The position numbers and the translations under genes were made by a program. From Pararhodobacter aggregans (GTDB lineage Bacteria; Pseudomonadota; Alphaproteobacteria; Rhodobacterales; Rhodobacteraceae): a stretch of DNA of 64,000 bases. Shown here piece by piece: positions 46,780 through 55,276 of the stretch. The stretch lies in assembly GCF_003075525.1 (NCBI RefSeq), contig NZ_QDDR01000015.1, positions 1-64,000 on the forward strand, in the 5' to 3' direction. The notes below the pieces were generated by a model. The model did not search any database, had not been told where the DNA came from, and saw nothing but the letters and a program-made list of their open reading frames with translations. Every line of letters begins with the position of its first letter. Position 1 is the stretch's first letter.

Positions 46780-47906
46780 TCTGCCGCTACCCGTGATCCG
46801 CCATAGGTCCAGTACGCCGCGCAGGCCCCTTCGGACGACACCATCAGCGCACCCAGCGGTGTCTCCGGCTTGCAGCCCCGGCCGAATTGCGGGCAGGCGG
46901 TGGGCTTCATCCGCCCGGTCATCACGGCCGCGCATTCGCAGCCCTCGGGCTCGTCATCGGGCGAGGCCGCATAGCCGATGCCGAACTTGGTTTCGGCGTC
47001 CCAGGCCAGGTATTTCTCGCGGATGCGCAGGCCCGATGCATCGATTTCCCCCAGGCCCCGCCAGGCGAAACGGGGCCGGCGTTCGTAGACATCGGCGATG
47101 GCGGCCAGGCTGATCGGGTTGCCGTGTTCAGGCACGACGCGGGCGTATTGGTTCTGCACCTCGGCCTTGCCGTCGCGGATCTGCTCCAGCACCATCAGCA
47201 CCGATTGCAGCAGGTCGATGGGCTCGAACCCGGCGACGACGATGGGTTTGCCGTAATCCTTGGCAATGAAATCATAGGGATGCACGCCGATCACCATCGA
47301 CACATGGCCGGGCCCGACGAAGCCGTCCAGCACCATGTGGGGGTCGTCGAGCAGCGCCTTGATCGGCTCGGGTACGGTGATGTGGTTGCAGAAGACGCTG
47401 AAATTCGTCAGCCCCTCGCGCGCCGCCTGCTGGATGCTGAGCGCCGTGGAAGGCGTCGTCGTCTCGAAGCCGAGGCCGAAGAAGACGACCTCCCGCCCGG
47501 GGTTCCGCCGGGCCAGTTCCAGCGCGTCCAAGGGCGAATAGACCATGCGGATATCGGCGCCTTCGGCCTTGGCCTGGATCAAAGATTTCCGCGTCCCCGG
47601 CACCCGCATGGCGTCGCCGAAAGTGGTGAAGATGACCCCCGGCCGCTCGGCAATCGTCACGCAATCGTCGACGCGCGACATGGGCAGCACGCAGACCGGA
47701 CAGCCGGGGCCGTGGATGAATTCGATCCCCTCATGCACCAGTTTGTCGAGGCCGTAGCGGAAGATCGCGTGGGTATGCCCGCCGCAGATCTCCATGATGT
47801 GCACGGGTTTTTCGCGCGTGGCGCCGATCTGGTCGGCCACCCGGGCGATGGCGGCGATCAGGATCTTCGCGGCTTTCGGGTCGCGGAATTCCTCGACGTA
47901 TCTCAT
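46776..47906 (-). CDS. hypD: Hydrogenase maturation protein HypD
   Basis: A 376-residue iron-sulfur scaffold on which the Fe(CN)2CO unit is assembled with HypC. Conserved cysteines occur in MEICGGHTHAI, IHGPGCPVCVLP and the [4Fe-4S] region CECAAVMTGRMKPTACPQFGRGC. FFGLGFETTTPSTA and GFVGPGHVSMVIG are typical. Overlaps hypC and hypE by four bases each, so the three are translated as one unit. Confidence 0.97.
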   Translation of the reverse strand: MRYVEEFRDPKAAKILIAAIARVADQIGATREKPVHIMEICGGHTHAIFRYGLDKLVHEGIEFIHGPGCPVCVLPMSRVDDCVTIAERPGVIFTTFGDAMRVPGTRKSLIQAKAEGADIRMVYSPLDALELARRNPGREVVFFGLGFETTTPSTALSIQQAAREGLTNFSVFCNHITVPEPIKALLDDPHMVLDGFVGPGHVSMVIGVHPYDFIAKDYGKPIVVAGFEPIDLLQSVLMVLEQIRDGKAEVQNQYARVVPEHGNPISLAAIADVYERRPRFAWRGLGEIDASGLRIREKYLAWDAETKFGIGYAASPDDEPEGCECAAVMTGRMKPTACPQFGRGCKPETPLGALMVSSEGACAAYWTYGGSRVAAE

Positions 47907-48190
47907 TGATCCTCCAACGCTTTCGCGCCCTCCGCCATCTGCTCCAGCGTCTCTTGCGCCTCGCCGAGGCCGCGCAAGGCCTCCAGAGTCTCGGCCGCCT
48001 CATGCGCGTCGATCACCGCCATGGCGAAGCCCACATGGATCAGCACCCATTCGCCGACCAGATCCTCCAGCGGGCCCAGCGCGACCGGGGCCAGCGACAC
48101 CTCGCGCCGCACGCCCGAGACATCGGCCATGGCCATCTGCCGGGCTTCGTCGGTGATGGCCACGATCTGGCCGGGGATGCCTAGGCACAT
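47903..48190 (-). CDS. hypC: Hydrogenase maturation chaperone HypC
   Basis: A 95-residue HypC/HupF/HybG-family chaperone that works with HypD and delivers the iron unit to the large subunit. It starts MCLGIPGQIV, with the essential Cys2. LVGEWVLIHVGFAMAVID is the family core. The ATG (48190) has GAGGATTGACC upstream. The final 25 residues (EAQETLEQMAEGAKALEDQ) form a charged helix longer than in minimal HypC. It starts two bases after the hupR stop. Confidence 0.96.
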   Translation of the reverse strand: MCLGIPGQIVAITDEARQMAMADVSGVRREVSLAPVALGPLEDLVGEWVLIHVGFAMAVIDAHEAAETLEALRGLGEAQETLEQMAEGAKALEDQ

Positions 48191-48192
48191 GG

Positions 48193-49662
48193 TCAATCCT
48201 CCTCGGTGACGGCATGCGGCTCGATGCCGTAGCGGTCCAGTTTGGCCCGCAGCCCGACGCGGGAGAGGCCGAGTTCGGCGGCGGCGCGGCTCTTGTTCCA
48301 TTTGAGGCGGGTCAGCGTCTCGCGCAGGATCCGCATCTCCATCACCTCGACCCGGTCCTTGAGCGTGCCCTCCAGCGCGCCGACCAGCGTGGCAGTGCGG
48401 TCGGCGCCCTCATCCCCCGGGGCGGCCATCAGGATGTGGCGCGAGATGATCTCAGGGCCCAAGGTCACCTGCTGGGCGAGGATCAGCATCCGCGTCACCT
48501 CGTTCTTCAATTCCGGCAGGTTGCCGGGCCAGTCGTAGCTTTCCAGAAACTCGAGCGCCGCCGGGCTGAAACCGCGCGCGGGCTTGCCATGGGCGGAGGC
48601 CAGTTCGTGTAGGAAACGCTCGGCAATCAGGGCGATGTCGCCCTGACGCGCGCGCAAGGGCGGCACCTGCAAGACGGTCACGGCCAGCGCATAGTAGAGG
48701 TCCGCGCGGAACGTCCCCTCGGCCATCAGGTCCAGCGGGTCGCGATGCGCCCCGGTGATGAGCCGCGCGCCCGAGGTCAGCGTCTCGCGCCCGCCGACCG
48801 GCTGATAGGCGCCCTCGGTCACGACGCGCAGGAGCGCAATCTGCATCGCGGGGCTCAGCGCATCGACGCCGTTCAGGAAAACCGTCCCCCGGTCGGCCTT
48901 TTGCAGCAGGCCCACCTTGGTCTGCGCCAGCCCCTGCACCGCGCCGCGCTTGATGCCGAAAAGCTCGACCTCCAGCACCTCATCCGGCAGGCCCACGCAA
49001 TTCAGCTCATAGAACGGCCGGTCGGCGCGGAGCGAGCCGTAATGCATGGCCCGCGCCAGTTCCGTCTTGCCGGTGCCGGCCTCGCCCTGGATCAGCACCG
49101 GCACGTCGAAACTGGCGAATTGCCGGGCCAGCTGGATCGTGGCGTTCAGGCTGGAATGGGGGCCCCGCAGCACCTTGTCGAACCCCAGCCCCGCCTGCAG
49201 CATCCGCCGCCGCTCGTCCAGCTTGGCCGAGGCGGAACTGCCGAGATAGCGCATCTCCAGCGTCATGCGCTCGTGGTCGCGGTTCAGCTCAAAAAGGCGC
49301 GCGGCGTTGCGGACCGCCATCAGCAGATGGTCCGGGTGCCAGGGCTTGGTGATGAACTGATAGATCCCGGCCTCGTTGATGGCCTGGATCATGTCGTTGG
49401 TTTCGGTATAGCCGGTGACGATGATGCGCACCGTCTCGGGCCAGCGGTCGCGGATCTCGGTCAAGAGTTCGATGCCCGTCTTGCCCGGCATCCGCTGGTC
49501 CGAGACGACGACCTGGACCCAATGCTCCTCCATCAGCGCCCAGGCCTCGGCCGCGTCCTGCGCTTCAAGGATTGTGAAATCGTCTTCCAGCGCCATGCGC
49601 ATGGCGGCGACCGAATGCGGCTCGTCATCGACGACCAGGATGGTGGGCAGGGTCTTGGCCAT
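48193..49662 (-). CDS. hupR: Hydrogenase transcriptional response regulator HupR
   Basis: A 489-residue NtrC-like response regulator controlling hydrogenase expression. The receiver domain begins [11 protein letters not shown] with phospho-acceptor D55 in [10 protein letters not shown]. The central AAA+ domain has a Walker [15 protein letters not shown], but the sigma-54 GAFTGA loop is replaced by GAVQGL and the Walker B acidic pair by FLNGV. The C-terminal Fis-type HTH is [25 protein letters not shown]. capsulatus HupR works with sigma-70 and is active unphosphorylated, which fits the degenerate domain. The ATG shares a base with the hypB stop. Confidence 0.95.
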   Translation of the reverse strand: MAKTLPTILVVDDEPHSVAAMRMALEDDFTILEAQDAAEAWALMEEHWVQVVVSDQRMPGKTGIELLTEIRDRWPETVRIIVTGYTETNDMIQAINEAGIYQFITKPWHPDHLLMAVRNAARLFELNRDHERMTLEMRYLGSSASAKLDERRRMLQAGLGFDKVLRGPHSSLNATIQLARQFASFDVPVLIQGEAGTGKTELARAMHYGSLRADRPFYELNCVGLPDEVLEVELFGIKRGAVQGLAQTKVGLLQKADRGTVFLNGVDALSPAMQIALLRVVTEGAYQPVGGRETLTSGARLITGAHRDPLDLMAEGTFRADLYYALAVTVLQVPPLRARQGDIALIAERFLHELASAHGKPARGFSPAALEFLESYDWPGNLPELKNEVTRMLILAQQVTLGPEIISRHILMAAPGDEGADRTATLVGALEGTLKDRVEVMEMRILRETLTRLKWNKSRAAAELGLSRVGLRAKLDRYGIEPHAVTEED

Positions 49663-50516
49663 CACGCGGCCTTGTCGGCGAGGCGGGCCTTCAGCCAGGC
49701 GAGCCAGGTCTCCATCCCCTCGCCCGTCCGGGCGGAAAGGCCGATGATCTCGATCCCCGGATTCACCCGGCGCAGGTTCGCCTCGTAAAGGTCGAGGTCC
49801 ACGTCGCAATGCGGCGCGAGGTCGATCTTGTTGAGGATGGCGAGCCGGGCGGCGGTGAACATGTCGGGGTATTTCAACGGCTTGTCCTCGCCTTCGGTGA
49901 CCGAGAGGATCGCCACCTTGCAATCCTCGCCGAGGTCAAAGGCGGCGGGGCAGACGAGGTTGCCGACATTCTCGATGAACAGGTACGCGCCCTGCCGCAG
50001 CCGCAGGTCGTCCAGCGCGTGTCCGACCATATGCGCGTCCAGATGGCAGCCTTTGCCGGTGTTGATCTGCACCGCCCGGGCGCCGGTGGCGCGGATGCGG
50101 TCGGCGTCGTTCTGGGTCTGCTGGTCGCCCTCGATCACCGCCAGCGGGGCGTCGCCCAGCCGTTTGATGGTCTCGCACAGGAGGGTCGTCTTGCCGGAGC
50201 CGGGCGAGGAGACGAGGTTCAGCGCCAAGACGTCGAGCGCCTTGAGGATGCGGCGGTTCTGGGCGGCGTAGCTGTCGTTTTGCGACAGGATCGCGGTTTC
50301 GACCTCGATCAGGCGGGATTGCGACATGCCGGGGACCGAGACCCCGGCCTCGCCCTGGCCGTAATGGTGGTGGTCGTGGTGGTGGTGGTCATGGTTGTGG
50401 TCGTGGTTGTGGTCGTGGTTGTGGTCGTGGGAATGGGAATGGGAATGGGAATGGGAATGGCCCATTGCCTTGCCGTCCGCCGTTACCGTATCGCTGCATC
50501 CGCATACCGTGCACAT
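49662..50516 (-). CDS. hypB: Hydrogenase maturation GTPase HypB
   Basis: A 284-residue nickel-insertion GTPase. The N-terminus MCTVCGC is the high-affinity nickel motif, followed by a His-rich stretch (residues 19-51, alternating His with Ser, Asp and Asn) that can store nickel. The G-domain has [15 protein letters not shown] (P-loop), [15 protein letters not shown] (metal site) and ILNKIDLA (NKxD). The His run is encoded by tandem DNA repeats. The ATG overlaps the hypA stop as TGATG. Confidence 0.97.
   Translation of the reverse strand: MCTVCGCSDTVTADGKAMGHSHSHSHSHSHDHNHDHNHDHNHDHHHHDHHHYGQGEAGVSVPGMSQSRLIEVETAILSQNDSYAAQNRRILKALDVLALNLVSSPGSGKTTLLCETIKRLGDAPLAVIEGDQQTQNDADRIRATGARAVQINTGKGCHLDAHMVGHALDDLRLRQGAYLFIENVGNLVCPAAFDLGEDCKVAILSVTEGEDKPLKYPDMFTAARLAILNKIDLAPHCDVDLDLYEANLRRVNPGIEIIGLSARTGEGMETWLAWLKARLADKAA
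50370..50461 (-). repeat. Tandem microsatellites encoding the HypB His-rich region
   Basis: On the plus strand a 12-base unit (TGGTTGTGGTCG-type) is repeated about three times, followed by five copies of GGGAAT. They encode the HNHD and HS repeats of HypB. Unit lengths are multiples of three, so copy-number changes keep the frame. Confidence 0.8.
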
Positions 50517-50857
50517 CAGATCACCTCCAAATCCTTGATCCGCATTTCATCGCCCGCTTCGGGCATCAGCCGACCGCCCCCGCACAAGGGGCATGGGTCC
50601 AGCCGCTCGTGGATCTCGACCGTCTTGCCGCAGTCATAACACAGCGCAAGCCCCGGAAGATCCAGCATTTCCAGCGCCGCGCCCTCGGCCTTGGAGCCGC
50701 GCATCACGACCTCCCAGGCGAAGGCGAGCGCCCGTTTTTCCACCCCGGCGAAGCGGCCGATTTCCAGCCGGACGCGGGTCACGCGGGTCACGTCGGGCCG
50801 GTCGGTGGCCTGATCGACGATCCGGCGGATGCCTTCGGCGAGGGACATTTCATGCAT
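50516..50857 (-). CDS. hypA: Hydrogenase maturation protein HypA
   Basis: A 113-residue nickel metallochaperone acting with HypB. The N-terminal [10 protein letters not shown] supplies the nickel-binding His2, and the structural zinc site has CYDCGK and CPLCGG. Length is normal. It overlaps the hupK stop by eight bases and the hypB start by one, consistent with strict co-translation. Confidence 0.96.
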   Translation of the reverse strand: MHEMSLAEGIRRIVDQATDRPDVTRVTRVRLEIGRFAGVEKRALAFAWEVVMRGSKAEGAALEMLDLPGLALCYDCGKTVEIHERLDPCPLCGGGRLMPEAGDEMRIKDLEVI

Positions 50858-51719
50858 GGATCGCCTCCCGGGTCAGCTTGACCGGCGCACAGGGGTCCAG
50901 AATGTCCAGAAGCAGCGCCGCCTGTCCAGCGCGGGCGGCATCGAGGCTGGCCAGCGATTGCGCGAGCACCCCGCCCGGGACCAGCAGGCTGTCGGTGGGC
51001 GTGACGCGGGCAAAGGATGTGACGATGCCGTCCGGGGCCCGCAGGCGCAGGCCGTAGAGGCCCCGGGTGGCGGGCACCAGCGCCTCGCCCGGGGCGGGGC
51101 TTTCGGAGGGCGGCAGGGTGTGATCCAGCAGTGACGCGATGTCGAAGAGCCGGGCGGCGGCGCGCCAGAGGGGGCCGCGGCCATGGGTAGCCTCGACCGC
51201 CGCCAGCGCGGGGCGATGGGCGTGGCGGGCGGCGGGCGAGTTTTCGATCGGGGCGCCGGTCCAGAGATTGCTGGCATCGGCGAAGGGCAGCGCCGCCGTC
51301 ACGCCCTCGCGGCCCGGAAAGGCGCGGTCGATGGCGCGCAGGACCGGGGCGGCGCCCTGGCCCGAGACGAGGAAATCCGTCATCTCGGCGGGACGCGCGG
51401 GCAGGCCTGCCGGGCCGAAGACCGCCGCCCGGACGGCGGCGGGATCGCTCGCCCAACCGGCGGGCAGCGGGCGGGCGCCCTGCCCCAGATGCGCGGGCCA
51501 GGTCACGAAAAACTTGAGCAGATGGTCGCGCAGGATCTCGTCCCCGCCGGGCGGCAGGGGGTGCCCCAGCGCCAGCGCCACCGCCTGCGCCTGCGCGTGA
51601 CGGCAGAGGTTGAAGACCCGGGGCAGCAGCGCCGCCGCCACCTCGACCCGCGCGCCGAGGACCATCGCCGCGACGGGCATGGCCGGGCCCGGACGGGCGT
51701 GGAGGCGCGCCGCGTGCAT
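50850..51719 (-). CDS. hupK: Hydrogenase accessory protein HupK
   Basis: A 289-residue HupK. It resembles the NiFe large subunit at both ends but lacks a full metal site: the N-terminal motif is [11 protein letters not shown] and the C-terminal one DILDPCAPV. It is thought to act as a scaffold or chaperone for assembly of the HupL active site, particularly under oxic conditions in related bacteria. ATG 51719 shares a base with the hupJ stop (TGATG). The middle is Ala/Pro-rich and poorly conserved. Confidence 0.9.
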   Translation of the reverse strand: MHAARLHARPGPAMPVAAMVLGARVEVAAALLPRVFNLCRHAQAQAVALALGHPLPPGGDEILRDHLLKFFVTWPAHLGQGARPLPAGWASDPAAVRAAVFGPAGLPARPAEMTDFLVSGQGAAPVLRAIDRAFPGREGVTAALPFADASNLWTGAPIENSPAARHAHRPALAAVEATHGRGPLWRAAARLFDIASLLDHTLPPSESPAPGEALVPATRGLYGLRLRAPDGIVTSFARVTPTDSLLVPGGVLAQSLASLDAARAGQAALLLDILDPCAPVKLTREAIHA

Positions 51720-52489
51720 CACGCCTGACCCGAAAGCCCGGCGGTGATGACGGCGCGGCGGGACGGGATGGCGGGCTCCACCGCCTCGGGCTCGGGCGCC
51801 AGCGCCGCCTCGCGCGCCGCACGGATGTCGGCCTTGCGGTCGGTCTCGGCCAGATGGGCCGGATCGAACAGCGCCGCCATCACCGCTTGCGCCACATCGA
51901 CCGCATCCTGCTGGCGGGTGAACTGCGCCATGGGCGAGAAGAGCGAGCAGGCCTTGTACCCCCCGGTCATTTCCCGCGAATTATGGATGAATTCATAGGC
52001 GCCCGAGGGGAAATCCACGACCTCTTTCTGCCCCGCCACCAGCCCCGACCAATCCTGCGCGTCGGGCAGGAGAATCAGGTTCATGAACCACGGCGAGATC
52101 AGCACGCCCAGCATCATGTCCTCATGCAGGCGAAAGCCCACGGCCTCGACCCTTAGCGCCTTGTTGACCAGCGGCACGTCGCGCATCTTGCCGTGCCAGA
52201 CCTCGGTGAAATCGGTCACCAGCCGCTCGGTCGCGGCCCTGATGCGCAGCGCTTCCAGATGCCGCTCGGCGCCCGGATCGCGCAGCACCATGAACTGGTG
52301 CGGATCCGCCGAGCAGGTCGGGCAGGACCAATCGCCCGGCAGCTCGGTGAAGGCGGTGCCGGGGTCGATCTGGCGCGTGGCGTCGCCCAGCGCCGGGTCA
52401 TAGACCGACCAGCAGATCTTGCATTCCATCACCGCCTGCGGGCTGATCCGGGCGGCATGGCCACCGTAGGAGCCTTCGAACCCGCTCAT
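51719..52489 (-). CDS. hupJ: HupJ with N-terminal rubredoxin-like domain
   Basis: A 256-residue accessory protein. Residues about 20-70 are rubredoxin-like: CKICW and CPTCS supply two Cys pairs, and YDPALGD and FTELPGDWSCP match HupI. Residues about 75-200 match HupJ/HybE (TDFTEVWHGKMRDVPLVNKALRVEAVGF, GVLISPWFMNLILLP). It is therefore a HupI-HupJ fusion, which are separate proteins in Rhizobium. The role is protection or assembly of the hydrogenase iron-sulfur subunit, inferred from the family. Four-base overlaps link it to hupH. Confidence 0.93.
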   Translation of the reverse strand: MSGFEGSYGGHAARISPQAVMECKICWSVYDPALGDATRQIDPGTAFTELPGDWSCPTCSADPHQFMVLRDPGAERHLEALRIRAATERLVTDFTEVWHGKMRDVPLVNKALRVEAVGFRLHEDMMLGVLISPWFMNLILLPDAQDWSGLVAGQKEVVDFPSGAYEFIHNSREMTGGYKACSLFSPMAQFTRQQDAVDVAQAVMAALFDPAHLAETDRKADIRAAREAALAPEPEAVEPAIPSRRAVITAGLSGQA

Positions 52490-53313
52490 CGCACCGCCTC
52501 CAGCACGTCATTCAGCCGTTTGGCGCTGTCGGCCAGATCCTCGGGCGCGGCGAGGACCACCTCGGGCATGGCGGTGACCTCGAAGGTGTCGAGGATCAGC
52601 TGGTCCTGCGAATTGTAGAACTGCACCCGCCAGACCCGGGGCAGCGCGGTGGCGCGGATCCGGCAATTGCCATAGCCGCGCGACAGGATGTCGGACGAGC
52701 CCTCGCCCAGCCGGGCGTCCAGCCAGTCCAGATCCTCGGGCGTGTGCGGCAGCAGGGTCAGGTTGATGACGTGCAACTCGCCCCCGGCGTCCGCGCTCTT
52801 GTCGACAAGTTCGGACCAGAGCGCGGGCGCGTTGACCACGCCCGGGCCCGGCGCCACCTCCTGCCCCCGGCGCAGCGGTTCGAAGGCGCGGGTCACGGCG
52901 ATGGCGGGCACCGGCGCGACCTCGATCCAGTCCTCGCCCGCGCCCTGCACCCGCCAGATCCCGGCGAAGACGCTTTCCTGCACCCGGACGGGCGGCAGGC
53001 CGCGCACCTTGACCGAGACCTCGCCCTCGCGCAGCACCTCGGCCACCAGACGGCGGTTGGCGGGGTCGAGGCCGGTCAGGTCGAAGCGCTCGGCGATCAG
53101 GCTGGCGGAGACCCGCGTCGCGGCAGCGACCACGGCGTCGAGGATGGCGATGGCGGGGGCCAGATCCTCGGTCAGTTCGATATCGGGGAGTTGCGGCGCA
53201 TAGGTGTGCATCTTGGCCGGCATGTCGAGGTAATGCAGATCCTCGCCATCCTCGGGCACGGGTTGCGAGCCGGGGCCGAAGCCGGAGGGCGGCAGGTGGA
53301 AGTTCGAGACCAT
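52486..53313 (-). CDS. hupH: Hydrogenase expression/formation protein HupH
   Basis: A 275-residue HupH/HyaF-type protein, needed for processing of the uptake hydrogenase, especially the small subunit. The signature FAGIWRVQGA with the following LVDKSADAGGELHVINLTLLPHTPEDLDWLDARLGEGSSDILSRGYGNCRIRAT is typical of the HupH C-terminal domain. Soluble, with a normal length. It is preceded by hupG with a seven-base gap. Confidence 0.94.
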   Translation of the reverse strand: MVSNFHLPPSGFGPGSQPVPEDGEDLHYLDMPAKMHTYAPQLPDIELTEDLAPAIAILDAVVAAATRVSASLIAERFDLTGLDPANRRLVAEVLREGEVSVKVRGLPPVRVQESVFAGIWRVQGAGEDWIEVAPVPAIAVTRAFEPLRRGQEVAPGPGVVNAPALWSELVDKSADAGGELHVINLTLLPHTPEDLDWLDARLGEGSSDILSRGYGNCRIRATALPRVWRVQFYNSQDQLILDTFEVTAMPEVVLAAPEDLADSAKRLNDVLEAVR

Positions 53314-53320
53314 GGGACCC

Positions 53321-53698
53321 TCAGGCGTTTTCGGTGGAGAGGTAATGCGAGAGCCGGGCGACGTAATCGGACCAGTCCCGCACCTTGGGAATGCCGCCGA
53401 TGAAGCGCCCGTCGCGGTAGAGGATCAGCGAGGGCGTCTTGAAGACCCCGGTCGCCTCGCGCACCAGCTTTTCCAGGCTGTCGCCGACCACGGCGCAGTC
53501 GAAGGCGTGCTGGAAGGCGGCTTTCAGTTCCGGCAGGATCACGGCCACATCCGGGGTTTCGAGGTTGCGCGCCACATCGCCCGGGATGAACAGGACATGG
53601 GCCCCGGCCGCGCAGGTGAAGGCGCTGAGCGCCGCCTCGTCCTGCAACAGCGGGTAGCGGAACTCGGTGGTCAGGCGGTCGATCAGCGGGTGGGACAA
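53321..53698 (-). CDS. hupG: Hydrogenase accessory protein HupG
   Basis: A 125-residue thioredoxin-fold HupG/HyaE protein, thought to chaperone the Tat-exported small subunit and check its folding. The redox CxxC is absent, as usual in this family; the fold is seen in VLFIPGDVARNLETPDVAVILPEL and FKTPSLILYRDGRFIGGIPKVRDW. The start is TTG 53698 with GAGGAGG six bases upstream. No in-frame ATG fits. 22 bases follow hupF. Confidence 0.93.
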   Translation of the reverse strand: MSHPLIDRLTTEFRYPLLQDEAALSAFTCAAGAHVLFIPGDVARNLETPDVAVILPELKAAFQHAFDCAVVGDSLEKLVREATGVFKTPSLILYRDGRFIGGIPKVRDWSDYVARLSHYLSTENA

Positions 53699-53720
53699 GG
53701 GGGCCTCCTCAGGGGTGCGT

Positions 53721-54032
53721 TCAGGCTTCGGTCTGGCCCGCGTCGAGCGCGGCTTGCAGATGGGGCGGCAATTGCGGCGTGCGGGCCTCGAGATCGGCGA
53801 AGGCGTCACCCAATTCGCCCCCGGCCATGACCCGGCGCATCCCGTCCAGCGCCTTGGTGATGAGCGCGGCTTCCTCGGCCGAGATCACCTCGCGCGCAGC
53901 GCCAAGGAAGCCCAGCACCCAGGTGCCGACGGGTTGGGTGCCGGTCAGCGACAGGTCGATATGGCTGCCGTCGTGGCCGGTGGCGTTGGTGCCGTCGACG
54001 GCGGTGATCTGCAGCGGGATGCCGACGCACAT
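53721..54032 (-). CDS. hupF: Hydrogenase maturation chaperone HupF
   Basis: A 103-residue HypC-family chaperone ([12 protein letters not shown], Cys2) specific to the uptake hydrogenase. In Rhizobium it binds HupL and protects it in oxygen. [16 protein letters not shown] is the core strand. The C-terminal helix [28 protein letters not shown] is longer than in HypC. A second family member, hypC, lies at 47903-48190. Confidence 0.94.
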   Translation of the reverse strand: MCVGIPLQITAVDGTNATGHDGSHIDLSLTGTQPVGTWVLGFLGAAREVISAEEAALITKALDGMRRVMAGGELGDAFADLEARTPQLPPHLQAALDAGQTEA

Positions 54033-54035
54033 GGC

Positions 54036-54641
54036 TCAGGCCCCCGGCAGGAAACGGGCGTCGCCGATGCGGCAGGCTTCCTCGGCCGAGGGGCGGCCGT
54101 CCTCATAGGCGGATTGGCGCAGCGCGGGATCGGCAAGATCGCCGGTCGGCGTGCGGCCGGGGCGCGAGGCGATGCCGCGCGCGGCCAGCCAGCGGGCGGC
54201 GATGGCGACGGCCTCGGGCACGCGGGCGGCGACTGGGGCGCGGAGGCCGCCGCCGTAATCCTCCAGCTCCTCGGGCTGGCAGCCGATCAGGACGATTTCC
54301 GCCGGGTGGCAATCCATCAGCCGCGCGGTGGCCAGCACATCCTGAAAGCCGGTCTGGTGCAGGGACATCTTCTTGGCGCCCATGAAGGTGGGCACTTCCT
54401 CGCCCTCGACCACCTTCATCGTGCCGGGGTCCAGCCCGTAATCCACCGCGTCGAAGACCACCATCAGGTCGTGGTCTTCGAGGAAGGGCAGCAGGTAGAG
54501 GCCCTGCGTGCCGCCGTCGAGAACCGTCACCGGGGCGTCGAATTCCAGCGTCTCGGCCAGATGTTCGACGCAGCGGACGCCGAAACCCTCGTCGGCCCAC
54601 AACAGGTTGCCGATGCCCAGAATGAGCGCGCGTTGTGCCAT
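54036..54641 (-). CDS. hupD: Hydrogenase large-subunit endopeptidase HupD
   Basis: A 201-residue nickel-dependent protease that removes the HupL C-terminal peptide after nickel insertion. Probable nickel ligands are E18 (GNLLWADEGFG), an Asp of VFDAVDYG and H95 (SLHQTGFQD). Length is typical for the HyaD/HybD family. It begins the distal half of the hup operon; a 635-base gap containing an opposite-strand gene separates it from hupC. Confidence 0.95.
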   Translation of the reverse strand: MAQRALILGIGNLLWADEGFGVRCVEHLAETLEFDAPVTVLDGGTQGLYLLPFLEDHDLMVVFDAVDYGLDPGTMKVVEGEEVPTFMGAKKMSLHQTGFQDVLATARLMDCHPAEIVLIGCQPEELEDYGGGLRAPVAARVPEAVAIAARWLAARGIASRPGRTPTGDLADPALRQSAYEDGRPSAEEACRIGDARFLPGA

Positions 54642-55030
54642 GGAGCCTCCCTCTCTGGCGGGCGGAACCGGAGTTTCCGCTGCTGGATGGAAGTAAAACT
54701 ACCCTTTTCGGCCCCGGTCAGGCGGTTTTTTCAGCATTCTGAAAAAAGGGATCCAGGGTGTTGTTTTCAATGAATTTTCAGGGGATTTATGCGGAGTTCC
54801 GGGAAATTCAGCGGTTAGCAATATCTCAATTCTCGCCACAATCGGATACTTTCTTTCCATCTTACCCTCCCGGCCGGAAAGCCGACTCGTCACGCCGCTT
54901 ACACATTCCCGGCATTCACGGGCTCGGGATTGGCGGCGCCCCCGGGCGGAACCTTATGATTCCGCTTGCGTTGTTCCCATACCTGCTGCCGTTAACCCTG
55001 CCTGAAAGACTGCCTGCCAGGAGACCCGCC
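54642..55030. other. AT-richer gap in the hup cluster, no minus-strand gene
   Basis: A 389-base stretch upstream of hupD, visibly richer in A and T around 54715-54860 than its surroundings. It contains a perfect AT-rich inverted repeat at 54726-54747. It must include any separate promoter for hupD-hypE and the promoter for the opposite-strand gene at 55031. I see no further gene; an open frame from 54758 runs through it but has no support before 55031. Confidence 0.5.
54726..54747. terminator. AT-rich inverted repeat upstream of hupD
   Basis: TTTTTTCAG (54726-54734) and CTGAAAAAA (54739-54747) pair perfectly around CATT. It could be a weak bidirectional terminator or a protein-binding site; it lies about 85 bases before the hupD start. 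Confidence 0.4.
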
Positions 55031-55222
55031 ATGCGCAACCGAGCCGCCCCGCCTGTCGTCGCCGACATGCCCTTCACCACCCCCTACCCCGTCGCCATCT
55101 GCGATGTGGAGCGCGGGCGCTTCACCGCCGGGCCGCGCAGCCTGCCCCCGGGGACGCGGGGTTTGGTCGGCTGGTTCGCGGAGCGCATGGTCCAGGGCCG
55201 GCGCAACTCGGTCGGGCATTAA
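55031..55222 (+). CDS. Small unknown protein encoded opposite to the hup operon
   Basis: A 63-residue protein of unknown function on the plus strand between hupC and hupD. It starts MRNRAAPPVVADMPFTTPYP, has one Cys in VAICDVERGRF, and ends RMVQGRRNSVGH. There is no signal peptide or helix of membrane length. CAGGAG lies eight bases before the ATG, and a hairpin with TTT follows the stop by seven bases, so it has its own expression signals. No family is recognised. Confidence 0.6.
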   Translation: MRNRAAPPVVADMPFTTPYPVAICDVERGRFTAGPRSLPPGTRGLVGWFAERMVQGRRNSVGH

Positions 55223-55228
55223 CGAAAG

Positions 55229-55253
55229 ACGGGCCCCCGCAGGGGCCCGTTTC
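55229..55253 (+). terminator. Hairpin after the opposite-strand small gene
   Basis: ACGGGCCCC (55229-55237) and GGGGCCCGT (55242-55250) form a perfect 9-bp stem with loop CGCA, then TTT. It is placed to stop plus-strand transcription before hupC. Confidence 0.7.
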
Positions 55254-55276
55254 AGGTCGCACGGACGAGGCGCCGG

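Noticed and set aside
54758-55030. Longer form of the opposite-strand small gene (154 codons)
   Set aside because: The extra N-terminal part reads through the AT-rich inverted-repeat region, has no good ribosome binding site and does not look like a protein domain.
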